This document shows positions 25,111 to 35,599 of a DNA stretch of 64,000 bases, in pieces. The position numbers were made by a program, and so were the translations under genes. Each line of letters begins with the position of its first letter. Position 1 is the first letter of the stretch. Origin of the DNA: Dromaius novaehollandiae (Eukaryota; Chordata; Aves; Casuariiformes; Dromaiidae); the NCBI RefSeq assembly GCF_036370855.1, contig NC_088130.1:68920941-68984940 (forward strand), in the 5' to 3' direction. The notes under the pieces were generated by a model, which made no database searches, was not told the origin of the DNA, and worked only from the letters and a program-made list of their open reading frames with translations.

Positions 25111-26563
25111 GTGGGCTCTGAATCCCTATAACCAAAATGGTTATGAAATCTTCTACGAGCGGTTAAACCTGGAGCCTGCGTATCTGGATGCCTGGGCTGT
25201 GTGTTGCTGCCGTTCCTGGAGTATTAACCTGTAACTGATGTTCTCCTGCTGTGGGGGAAAGCATAAATTCAGGCTGTAGGGTCCCAACCCAGTTCCTTCT
25301 CCTGTTCCACTTAGAAGACAGTAGTCTGCGTCTATACGGAGAGTAACACCCTTCTGTAAGGAAGCAAAATGTATATTCCTGCCTTTTGGGATGTGATGGA
25401 TGTTTCTCATCTGCCATATTGGAGCCTACCGTGCTCCAGAGATGCCCGTCCATGTAACGGGAAGGGGGCTGTTCTGCTGCAGGAGGTTGTGGCAACAGCT
25501 GTCGAAATAGCTGAACCTGAACACGCGGTAGCTCTTGTCCTCGGGAGGCATTTGAGACTGTTGCAGTAGCTGGACTGTGGCAGCACCTGCAGTTTGAAAG
25601 GATGCGGAGATGCACCTGGAAACGAGGCAGAAGCTCAGTCCCGGAAGACTAATGCTGAAGGAAATGCAGATATCTCTCGTAAGGCAAGACAAGCTAAAAA
25701 TCAATCGTGAGCTTGTTGAGCTTCTAGCAAAGCACTCGGAGGCTTGTCCAGCTTGTGCACATGAGTTAGGTTCTTTATGCAAACAGTACAGTGAATAAAT
25801 AAACAGTGCAGGTATGACAGCGATTTATACAGATCCTTCCATGACAATAGGTGTCACTTGATGTATTGCACAGCCTTTAGGCTACGGAAAGATTTTGTAG
25901 TGTTTAATTTTTCGCTTTACACTGATGAGTAAAACATCATTTGTTCTCCAAGACGTCTTTCCCAATGCGAAGTAAATCTGCGTGCTGTTGCCTTTTGCGG
26001 TCTCTTAAGCTCTTTGGAGGGAAGTGAATCTTTTCCCCTCCGCTGTGTTGGACTGCCTCCCGCTGCAGTCCACTAATGGCTTTTAACTGTCGGCATGGGC
26101 TGTTTGATATTAGTCATCCTGGAAAGGCTTTTAAGAGGAAAGTGCCTGCCTTTGGGGAAGGAAAAATTGTTTAAGGAGCACTCCTGCAACCAGACAACAG
26201 GAAAATTTAAGGTTAAAAGAAGTGGAGAAGAAAGAAATAGCAGCAATTTTAAAGATCAGATTAGAGTATTTCCAGCTGGTTAGTTTTTTTTTTTTTTTTT
26301 TAATATCCAGGTAATGAACAAAAGTCACATCTAACATTTAGTGTGTAAGTTTGCAAAGTTCCCTTGACATGAAAAGGAAATCTGCTGTTTGTAAACATTG
26401 TGTTGTCCCCAAGTCTAGCTCCAGGGAAATGTCTTTTTTTTTAAGGGATGGGGAATTTGATGCTCACACTAAAGTAAGTAGGATACCTGCACTTAAAGCA
26501 AAGATGTTTGTTTCTTTCCCATGAGAAATAAGCAGGTTCAGTGACTTAAAACCTCTATTTCAG
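24694..26563 (+). other. ELAC1: Remainder of inferred ELAC1 intron 1
   Basis: After the CpG island, an intermediate-GC block at about 25140-25800 has overlapping open frames on both strands (up to 150 codons on the minus strand, 62 on the plus strand at 25610-25798). None resembles a protein I know. From 25800 on, the DNA is ordinary AT-rich sequence. Confidence 0.5.
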
Positions 26564-26585
26564 GTGGCAAGCTGACCTATTTAAG
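26564..26585 (+). other. ELAC1: ELAC1 5' UTR part of first coding exon
   Basis: Acceptor CTATTTCAG at 26555-26563 leaves 22 nt of leader before the ATG. The start context AAGATGT has A at -3. Confidence 0.7.
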
Positions 26586-26742
26586 ATGTCCATGGATATA
26601 ACTTTCCTTGGGACGGGCTCAGCGTACCCCTCTCCAACACGAGGAGCGTCGGCATTGGTGCTTCGCAGAGAAGGGGAGTGCTGGCTCTTCGACTGCGGGG
26701 AGGGAACGCAGACACAGTTCATGAAAAGCCACCTAAAAGCGG
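26586..26742 (+). CDS. ELAC1: ELAC1 coding exon 1
   Basis: 52 codons plus one base: [20 protein letters not shown] through [22 protein letters not shown], the first beta-strands of the fold. Donor GTGAGT. Confidence 0.96.
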
Positions 26743-29700
26743 GTGAGTGTTGTTGAAAGTTGCTGTGGTGAACCAAACTCTCCTGAATTCATTTTTTTAG
26801 GCCTTGTGATTTCAAACATGCAGCACAGACCTAAACTTGCACGGTTCTGTGTTTGTCTGAAGACAGCTCCAGTCAATACGTGCTATGAATCTTACTGTCC
26901 GTAGATATTTTGCTTTTGTTTTTGAATAAAATTGTGTGTATTCCTCTTAGCTTTTTCATTTTAGCAAATAATGTAGGAACCTCACTTACTTTCAGTCGTT
27001 GTGCTTTTGCAGTCTCCAGCAGCCAGAGCAGACTTCTGACTTTCACACATGAGTTTTAAAGATGGAATTAATTATATATCAATTATATATCAATTATAAA
27101 TACAGAAACAGCCTCCTGCTCCCCCAAAATCTGAAGCTACCATGGGATTTAATGTCAAAGTGAATAAACTGAAGTACTAGTTTTAACTAAATCTTCTAAA
27201 GTTAAAGAGATCGTTAACTTTCACACAAAAGTTGCTTGCTTGTAATGGTTGATTAAGAATACTTTGGTTCCCTGACATCTTTCAGTTCACAAGTTGCAGC
27301 ACTAAAGAAGTTGCAAGTCTTAACAGGTCCCCGCCTTGTAGAAAGGAGCACCTGAAGTGATCTAGGTACATATAAGCTGGCTAGCTCAATATGAGGCTGG
27401 TAACTGGAATAGTGTATCTCATTTTCATGTCGTTTTTGTTAGTATGACTTCTGTGGAAAGGAAGGCAGAAAAGGCCACCAAAAGACTCAGTGGCTGGAGA
27501 AAATGCCATGTAACAAGGAAGAAGGAACTCCATTAGTTAACTGAAGAGCCTGGTGCAGCTTGATTAATGTAAATGTATCTTTAGTAAGAGAAAATTCTGG
27601 ACTTTTTTAATCTAGCAAGGACCAGGTCCAGTGCCTGGAAGTTGGAGTGAGACAAACTCAGACTGGAAACAAAGCCCAAATCTTTAAGTGAAATTTTTCA
27701 TGTATTCGAAACGAATTAAGTAGGAACTGTGGGGTTCTGGCTCTTTAAAGAACTTTGAATCATAATTTTTTTTTTTGAAATTACGATCATTTCATGTCTT
27801 AAATTCAAAACTAGAAATAACACAAATTCCACCTTATGTTTCTCATTAGTCCACAGTTTCCGTGTAATGTATCAAAGTGCAACCACTTTCCAGAACTGCT
27901 TTGCATTTTAATGCTGTAGATGTCACCAGTTGATCCAGTTCCATGCTCTTAGCATATTTTGCTTAGAATTAGATAAAACTTATGTCTCAGCAGTCTTTCT
28001 TGACAAATCATTTGTAAGTCAAAATAAACCTTGTGTGGAAAGTTATCACTATAGTGGAAAAAAAAATACTTAGTGGTTTGGGATTTAGTTCTTAAACATG
28101 GGTTTTATTTTAATTTCTCTCCCTCCTTTTATTTTTTTCTCTCCTTTTTGTGAAAAAGTGATTAATTTCTGAGTTGTCATGTTGTTCGCTTATTTTCCTC
28201 TTTTTTTTCCTAATGTTCTAATCAATAGGTAGAATTACAAAGATTTTCATAACTCATCTTCATGGTGACCATTTTTTTGGACTTCCTGGCCTGCTGTGTA
28301 CACTGAGCCTTCAAAGTAGCCCTGACTCAAACAAACCACCCGTTGATATTTATGGACCATTAGGACTACGAAACTTTATATGGAGGACTATGGAGCTCTC
28401 CCACTCGCAGCTTCTGTTTCCTTACGTTGTTCATGAACTTGTCCCGACACGGGAGCAGTGCCCTGCAGAAGAGTTTAAAGACCTTTCTTGTCTGGACAGA
28501 GACGAAGTACCTTCAGAGGAAGCACAAGGGAGAATACTCCACCTGGATCCTGTAGAAAACTCTTACTTGCTGGTTGATGATGAGCAGTTTGTTGTGAAAG
28601 CGTTCCGTCTCTTCCACCGCATTCCTTCATTTGGCTTTGTAGTGGAAGAGAAGCCACGGACGGGTAAACTCAATGTACAAAAACTAAAAGAAATTGGTAA
28701 CTACTTTGACTTATTTTTTCCTCTTTAAAATTATTTAATGCTTTGGAGATCAGTATTTTGTGGAACTTACTCCTGAATGCCTTTATGGTATTACTGATTC
28801 TTGCTGCCTTTCTTCCACTTATAGGAACTGTTAGATGCCTTTGTTAGACCGAAGGGGCATGTTCTGATAGCAGTTGTGTTCCTATTGCAGCTTCAGGTGC
28901 TGAGAAGTCATCAGTAGGCAGCAGATGTCTAAATGCCTGTGTTCAAGCTGAGTGCTGACTCCAGTTTTCAGCAATTGTAACGACATTGGGTTCGCTAGCA
29001 GCAGAAACCTTTTATGACTGACTTTCTAGGTATTCCAGCAAAGTAGAGCTGTGTATATCTCTCCGTAATTCATTTTAATTCCATTTCCTAGTAAAAACAT
29101 TTTAATATGTTATACCAGTGCAGCAGTTTGAATCGGTGTGTCCCGCTACTGCCAATTAGTATCGCAGACTACTCTTATACTGAGAAGTGCAAACAAGTTC
29201 AGAAGTTAAGGTTTTAAAAGCATAACAAGGCTTTCAGAGAAAGATATGGCAGTGTATTTGCATGACTTTATTGACTCTAATATGAAGAAAGTAGCTTTTT
29301 TCAAAAGCACCTTCTGTTACAGTTACAAGCTTTTTATTTGTATGAAGTATGTGAAATGTCAATTGCCACTTACATATTGAGATTGTACTTTTTCAGTGAG
29401 ACGGCTCTACATGTAGTGCTTCTCTTCTTAAAAGACCTTTGAAACCCAACAATGATCATAGCATTTACTGACTATTTTGCTTTTATTTACCAGGAGTTCA
29501 GCCAGGTCCTCTATATGGAAAACTGAAGAACGGTATTACAGTTGTTCTAGAAAATGGAATGGCTATTTCTCCTTCAGAAGTCTTAGAAGACCCTATTCCT
29601 GGAAGAAAAATTTGCATTTTAGGGGACTGTTCAGGGGTGGTTGGAGATGCAGCCATGAAACTTTGCAGTGAAGCAGATATATTGATTCATGAAGCCACAC

Positions 29701-29963
29701 TGGATGATACCCAAGAGGAGAAGGCCAGAGAGCATGGTCATAGCACTCCAAAAATGGCATCTGATTTTGCAAAATTGTGTAAAGTTAAGAAACTGGTTTT
29801 GACTCACTTCAGTCAACGGTATAAACCAACTGCTCAGATAGGTGAAGGAGATACTGACATAACAGAACTGAAGAGACAGGCAGAGTCAGTGTTAGATGGT
29901 CAAGAAGTCACACTAGCTGAGGATTTTATGACAATAGAAGTTCCAATGAAAAAGCAAAAATAG
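26586..29963 (+). CDS. ELAC1: ELAC1, short-form tRNase Z (3' tRNA endonuclease), complete
   Basis: Metallo-beta-lactamase-fold nuclease that acts at tRNA 3' ends; the short vertebrate form is reported to be largely extramitochondrial and linked to repair of cleaved tRNAs (family knowledge). Three exons join to 1095 nt, 364 residues against 363 in human. It starts [20 protein letters not shown]. The zinc motif HLHGDH is at residues 62-67. Other family blocks are His182 in [10 protein letters not shown], the KPRTGKLN loop (tRNA acceptor-stem contact region), Asp253 in ILGDCSG, His274 in [13 protein letters not shown] at 289-293 and His313 in LTHFSQRYK. All expected metal and catalytic blocks are intact, so the enzyme should be active. 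It lacks the long N-terminal half that defines ELAC2. ATG at 26586 is chosen because the protein then matches the family start exactly; a second ATG sits two codons later. Confidence 0.97.
28229..28696 (+). CDS. ELAC1: ELAC1 coding exon 2
   Basis: 468 nt carrying the [14 protein letters not shown] zinc motif, [20 protein letters not shown] and [13 protein letters not shown]. Acceptor ATCAATAG, donor GTAACT. Confidence 0.96.
29494..29963 (+). CDS. ELAC1: ELAC1 coding exon 3 and stop
   Basis: 156 codons including TAG at 29961-29963. Contains [32 protein letters not shown] and [10 protein letters not shown]. Acceptor TTTATTTACCAG. Confidence 0.96.
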
Positions 29964-30490
29964 TAGTGTTAACAGGCTCTACATAAAGATGTAAAGTAGG
30001 CTGGTGTTCAATGACACTTAAAAGTAACGGTAGGGTTTCTGGTATCCAAATTAGTTCTGCGGTACATGGAGAACAGTTGCAAGCTGGAGAATGGTGGAGA
30101 GAGTACCAGGTACAGTTATCAACACTTCTGTACAGAAATAAAAAAAGGTACTCAGAAATCTGGAACTTGGAATAAATTCCTAAGTGATTGCTGCAGACAC
30201 CTAGACTGGCCAGAAATTGGAACGTGTAGGCATAAGCCTTCTGAGCCTAGAGGTTTCACTTAAACTAAAGAAAGATCCCTAGAAAAGACTACTGGATTAT
30301 TTCACTTAATACAGTCTTCAGGAAGGTTATAGTCTACACCAGAATTTAAAATATCTTGCCCGTGTTACAAGCCTTTGAATAACATCTGTTTCGAACTTGT
30401 ATATGGTATTTTGTAACTATTTATCTGATTTCTGTGTAAGAGGAGTATTATGCTAAAACTAATAAAGTGTTTATAACTCTGCCAAATATT
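29964..30490 (+). terminator. ELAC1: ELAC1 3' UTR with polyA signal
   Basis: AATAAA at 30461-30466 is followed within 35 nt by a GT-rich stretch (GTAACTGGTGGTGTTG), the usual arrangement of a vertebrate cleavage site. A second AATAAA at 31424 could serve a longer form. Confidence 0.7.
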
Positions 30491-33400
30491 TGTAACTGGT
30501 GGTGTTGCTATGCTCAAGTTGAGTTTTTACAAATACTCCCTTCGCATATAAAGTTTTCACATAAATAACTGTCGTTTAGGCCTCCTGTCAGGTGAATCAC
30601 TCTTAGCAATTTGATTCATTTAAAACTCTGCAGTGTGAGTCCGAGGCTTGCATACCTGCTCCCTGCATCACTGAAGTTTTGAAAGTATGCTCTGGTGGTC
30701 TATAGGCAGGTGAAAAATAATCTTTCCTAACACGTTCCTCCAAGTGTGTTTTCAAAGGCAAAGTGTTCTGATCAAATCTTATTAGTCTGATAAAAGCGTA
30801 TTTCTATTCGTAGAAATACGCCTACAGGAGGAATTTCACCTGTGTTTAGCTAGGTCTGTTTCTGCAATGACTTTATTTTTTCAGTTTAAGTGACCTCTGG
30901 ACCAACTTTAAATCTGTCTCCCCTTTCTCAAAACTGATTAGAATTTGGAATTTCCCACATTTTAGCTCAGTTTTCTGTTCAAAAATTTAATGAGTGCTTT
31001 TGAAAAGTCTGCCCTAGATATGTCTCCCTCAGCATGGATTCCTGAAAGCTGAAACACTTCATAGCTTTCTAATAAACACTCAAAACTTTGGCAGGTGTAA
31101 GTGCAGCTGCTAGAGTTTATGCTTGTGCTTTTGTTGAATTGATGATAATACAGATGGAAACTGAATTTGTTTTAATTTACCATTTACTTCCCTGCTTTAA
31201 ATCTGGAATAATGAAGCTATAAAAAGGAAAACAATGCTACTCTTTAAAGATCTCTCAGTTACAAATGATGTAGCACTTTGCACTATCTGTTTTTATGCAG
31301 TCGTAATCTTGACCCATACCAAGTTGGTGAAATTAGAAAGTTAAATCCTGTATATAATTCACTATACTCTTCATGTTCTCATTAAAGTGTGTGGCTGTAA
31401 TGAAGCAGCAAGCTTTGAGGCAAAATAAAAGCAGTGTGATTTCCTAATATTTGTCTAAACTGATCAAATTGAATTGGAAGTCTTACCCTTCTAACAGACT
31501 CTTTGTCTTACTGCGATCACTGTAACTCTGAACTAAATTACACCAATGTTAATGTTTTGTAACAATATTTCAAATACATATATACAGTCTTCAGAGGAAT
31601 GCTTTGATTTCTTTAACAATTAAAGCAGATCCTGACTAGAAAGACTGCAGACTTGAACAACATGACATTTGGAGGAGAAAGTTACTGATCTCTATGACTT
31701 TTTCCTTAAAAATGGTGTAAAGCTAGAAGAGTCTGTAGACTGCCACAGTGTGTTCTTTCCACCCAGAAATTGTTTTTCTTTTGTAAGGTCATATGCTGGA
31801 CATTAACAATAATAGTGCATGCAAAGAGCTTAATACCACCTTCTGCTTTATGTAGTCAAAAGCTGAATAGTCTTCAGCTACTGTATGCCTTCATACAGCG
31901 AGATAACAATTTTTGCTGTCTCCAGCATGAGCAGTGCTGTGTTGCTCCGCTGCCTGTACTTCAGCGTTGGAACAACTGCCAATTTGTACCTGTAAGCCAT
32001 TTACAGTTGTGATGGGAAATGTAGGAAGCAGCTTCAAGGCGTTGTAGAAATCCACTGGATATGTGCACAAATGACAAAACCAAAGAATGGAAATGATAAC
32101 AAAGAAACAAAACCCTGTGCCACCTAAAATGTGTGTAACCAAAGCTGTAGCTCATCTTCCTTCGGTGCTGGATATTGCCTCTCAGGATATGGTTTATCCA
32201 TCCTAGAGGTAACTAAGGTTTGGCATTCATGTGGTTTGTTAACTGCTGTGAATTCAGGAATATCTTCAATTCCCATTCAAATCAAGGAGGGTGTGGATAG
32301 ATGATACAGATGAATCAATGTCCTGGTTCACTGCCAGTTTGCTGAGGAGGAGAGGCTTGTTCCTCCATGCCCTGCTTTCCTAGCACCCTCCGTGACCACG
32401 TGGTTCGGTGCCCCATGCCAGGTCTGCTGCTTGCCTGCCTGAGCAGCCAGTAACCCAATTTGTGAACTCAGAAGAAAACTCCCTGCTGGGCCAGTCTGCA
32501 GCTGGATTACGGAGTTAAATTGTCTTGCTGTGGGACTGGTACAAGAGCTGAATGAAGGAGGGAGCAGAAGTGCTTGGCCAGAACTGGAGAGCTGGCTTTG
32601 GACTTCCCTTATTTTAGTAGTAAGCGAGCCAGTGGATTGGCTCGGTCATATCACATAACTACATCCTAAATAAATTCTGATAAGAGCAATTTTGGATAAT
32701 AAGAGCAAGGAGAAGAATATATCTAACTGACGCAGTAGGCCAGATCTGCTCCAAGTATTAGGTGTGGGGCCTGTCTTACGTTGCACAGTGTTGACATTAG
32801 TACATTTCTTATGGCAGTTTGTTCTCTACAGGCTGTCAGAGAAGGAAACACTCTTTTCGTATAAAGTGGGAAGAGATGTTGCAAGTTACCTGGCCTATAC
32901 TCAAGGCCAGATATGGCTGTCATTTTTTAAAGACAGTTTCTTTTGTGTATGCTTTTGAACAAAGGCCTATTTAGCACTGAAGTTATGTGAAATGCCTATA
33001 TTTATTTTGGATTTAATTTCTCTTAGTAATTGCAATCAAATTACAATTTCCTATTTTTGTCAGACCCATGTAGCTCTACTTCCTATGTTCCCCTTTTCTC
33101 TTTTCTGTACATAAAGCTGGATACCAAATTATCTTTAAAAAATGACCACTAATGAGACTTGAATTAAGTGAGTGGAATTGTGTGTGCCAGTAAGGACAGA
33201 AGAATTTGGACCATAAAATGCCTATTTTCTCTATTAATGGGTTCCTCTTTCCATTAAGCATATGTTAATTATTGGAGAACAAAACTCCTTTGAGGTCAGG
33301 CATATCTGTCTGAAAATATTTTGTTTGACAGCAAGTAAGTAATGTGATAATATACTAGAAAGCTTGTTAGGGTTACAGATGGAGGTTTGGGCAATCTCTT

Positions 33401-35389
33401 TTATTTGCACAGCTTCTCAAGTGGAGAGATATTTGAGATCCTTGATTTCCCTTTTTAGTTTTGCTTTTAAACGCATTCAAAGTTAAAAATACTTCACCCT
33501 GGAGAGAAAAAAAAGACATGAGAACCTGTGCAGCTCAGAAGTCAGTATTCTCATTTTAATCTTAATAGGCATGTCAAGGTACAAAGGATGAATTTCTCCC
33601 GTACACAGGCAAATATTGAATAGCACAGATTAAAATTTCCAGCTGTGCAAATTGCCCTTTGAATAGCACAAGCTGCCCTCAGAGGCTCAGGTAACATTTC
33701 CTGTCCTTTAAGAGTTTTAGGCCAAGTAAAATAGTCTCTAGCATTTAGTACTCCTGTCAAGTAACTGGCTGCTGCTGGCTGATGTGCAACAATAGCTTGT
33801 GGATTTGGCGTTTCAGCAAATGAGGAGACCTAATTAAAGGTCTAATCCTGTAGAACGTGAGTTACCCTCAGCTCCTAAATCAAAATGACTTAAGGGCTGC
33901 TCCTGTTAGCCTGGCACTGCAGGTGGGTTCTTTTGTCTCGTCCTGTGTTTGGTCCTGTGAGGGTTGTGTAATACAAAAATAGGGATTTTTATGGTGCCTA
34001 GCTATCTGTGGGGGAGAGAAAGGGGAAAGCAGGGAGGAATTCTGCTTTTCTGATCCTTCCCTCTCCTCTCCTCCTTCTCTGAGTGAGAAAATTAGAAAAT
34101 ATCTGGCATGACTACCTTCACAACTCTCTCATGCCAAAATGCAAAAGGACTCTTGTTGAGCTAAAGAAATAAAACGTTGTGTGCTTTTGTTTCTGAAAAT
34201 GATACTGTGGAGATGTACGCCTGCCATCAAGGTCAGGAGACTTTGGGGACAATGGAAGGTTTTAAGAAATTCTGATTATTTATATATAAGTAAAGATTTT
34301 TGAGCTTTAAAAGCTTATTTTTTTACTTCTGCTTGAAGGTTTCCTCTAGTTTGCTTCCTTTTCAGCTGGTACCAGCAGAGGGGCTTTAAAAGAAGCTTAT
34401 TATATTATGGGAAAGAGGAGGAGGGAAGAAATAATACCTGAAGATTTTTTTAACACCACAGATGTTATGTAGTTTTATATATAGTTGCTAGCTGAATTGA
34501 TGAACTTTGATCAAAGAGAATTAGGCTAAATCTTTTGTCTGTTGGGATCTGCAAGAACTTGCAAAAAAAGCTCATGAATTGATAACCTGAAGCTCAAAAA
34601 TATTTAGCTATTCCAAGAGTGGTACAGTATTTGTAGGGGATAGATTCGGCTTTCAACGGATCTCCTATACAGCCTGTGATCAAGTCTGGGCTCTAAATCC
34701 AGCTGTGGAAAGGGATTTTTGATGTTAGAGGTGGTTCAATTTTTGATAACTACTATCCAAACCACATATGTGACTATTTGTCCATCCATGCTGAAGAAGC
34801 TGGATACATAATCTTCATTTAAAAGCTTTTTTTTAAACAGACTTTTAAAATAATTTTCTATTACTGAATTATGTTCATTTATAAGGAGAAATATATTAAT
34901 TATTTACCTAGTATGTTTTCATTCTATAAATCTAATTTCTGGCAAGATGATAGGACTGACTGAAATCAGTGGTTTGGCATGTAGTCACTAAACAACTTAA
35001 TGCATTTTTTATTAATAATAAAAATATATTGATTAGGATCTTGAGATAAAACAAGTTACAGAAGTTTGATCAAAGTAACATTTTCGGGTGGGGGAGGAAT
35101 GCTGAAATATAGCATGTTAAATTGATCTGACTACTACTGGTATTTTATATTTCAAAAATAAGTTTAAGTTCAAGGGAGTTTTGGTAGCTGGAAAAGTACC
35201 ATTTTGTTGGACATGGTATTTCTGCAGGCTTTCAAATTTGGCTTAATAGCCTACAAACGTCCTTCCTAGTACTAGTTGTTCCTACAGATGTTCTACTTTC
35301 TACAAAAATGAGATACTAGCTCAGCATCTTTCCTGGTGAAGTTTCTGCCTGGTAGTTAATTACAGTCTACTTACAACTCTTCCTTGCAG
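30491..35389 (+). other. ELAC1-SMAD4 intergenic DNA, first half
   Basis: AT-rich with no recognised gene. Contains a perfect 11-bp hairpin at 30796-30821 and an exon-like 66-nt segment at 31926-31991 (see findings). Confidence 0.6.
30796..30821. other. Perfect 11-bp inverted repeat with TTCG loop
   Basis: GCGTATTTCTA and its exact complement TAGAAATACGC flank TTCG. The pairing does not continue outside these bases. Lies about 330 nt past the ELAC1 polyA signal. Confidence 0.85.
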
Positions 35390-35599
35390 ATTCAGCCGAA
35401 TCCTTCATTCACGTGCTGGCGCAGTGTGTTACGTGATTTTGCCGTGCACCTCCAACGGCTGCCGTGTCCAGCGATGCTGCTGGAACATCTGCAGGCTCAG
35501 ATGAAACTTGATGCAGCTGAGATCCTACAGTGGCTCTGGCAGGAACGGCTTATTGGGCACGTCACTGAAATCCCACGTTTCAGTTTCTCCACCTGTCAG
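35390..35599 (+). other. Exon-like open segment of unknown origin
   Basis: A 210-nt block, open for all 70 codons in one frame, is bounded by a good acceptor (TTCCTTGCAG) and donor (CAG|GTATGG), phase 0 at both ends. The peptide (AMLLEHLQAQMKLDAAEILQ, then WLWQERLIGHVTEIPRFSFS) looks helical and protein-like, and the block is richer in G+C and CpG than its flanks. The other two forward frames have stops. I do not recognise the product. It may be an exon of an unnamed gene between ELAC1 and SMAD4, a decayed gene, or chance. Confidence 0.4.
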
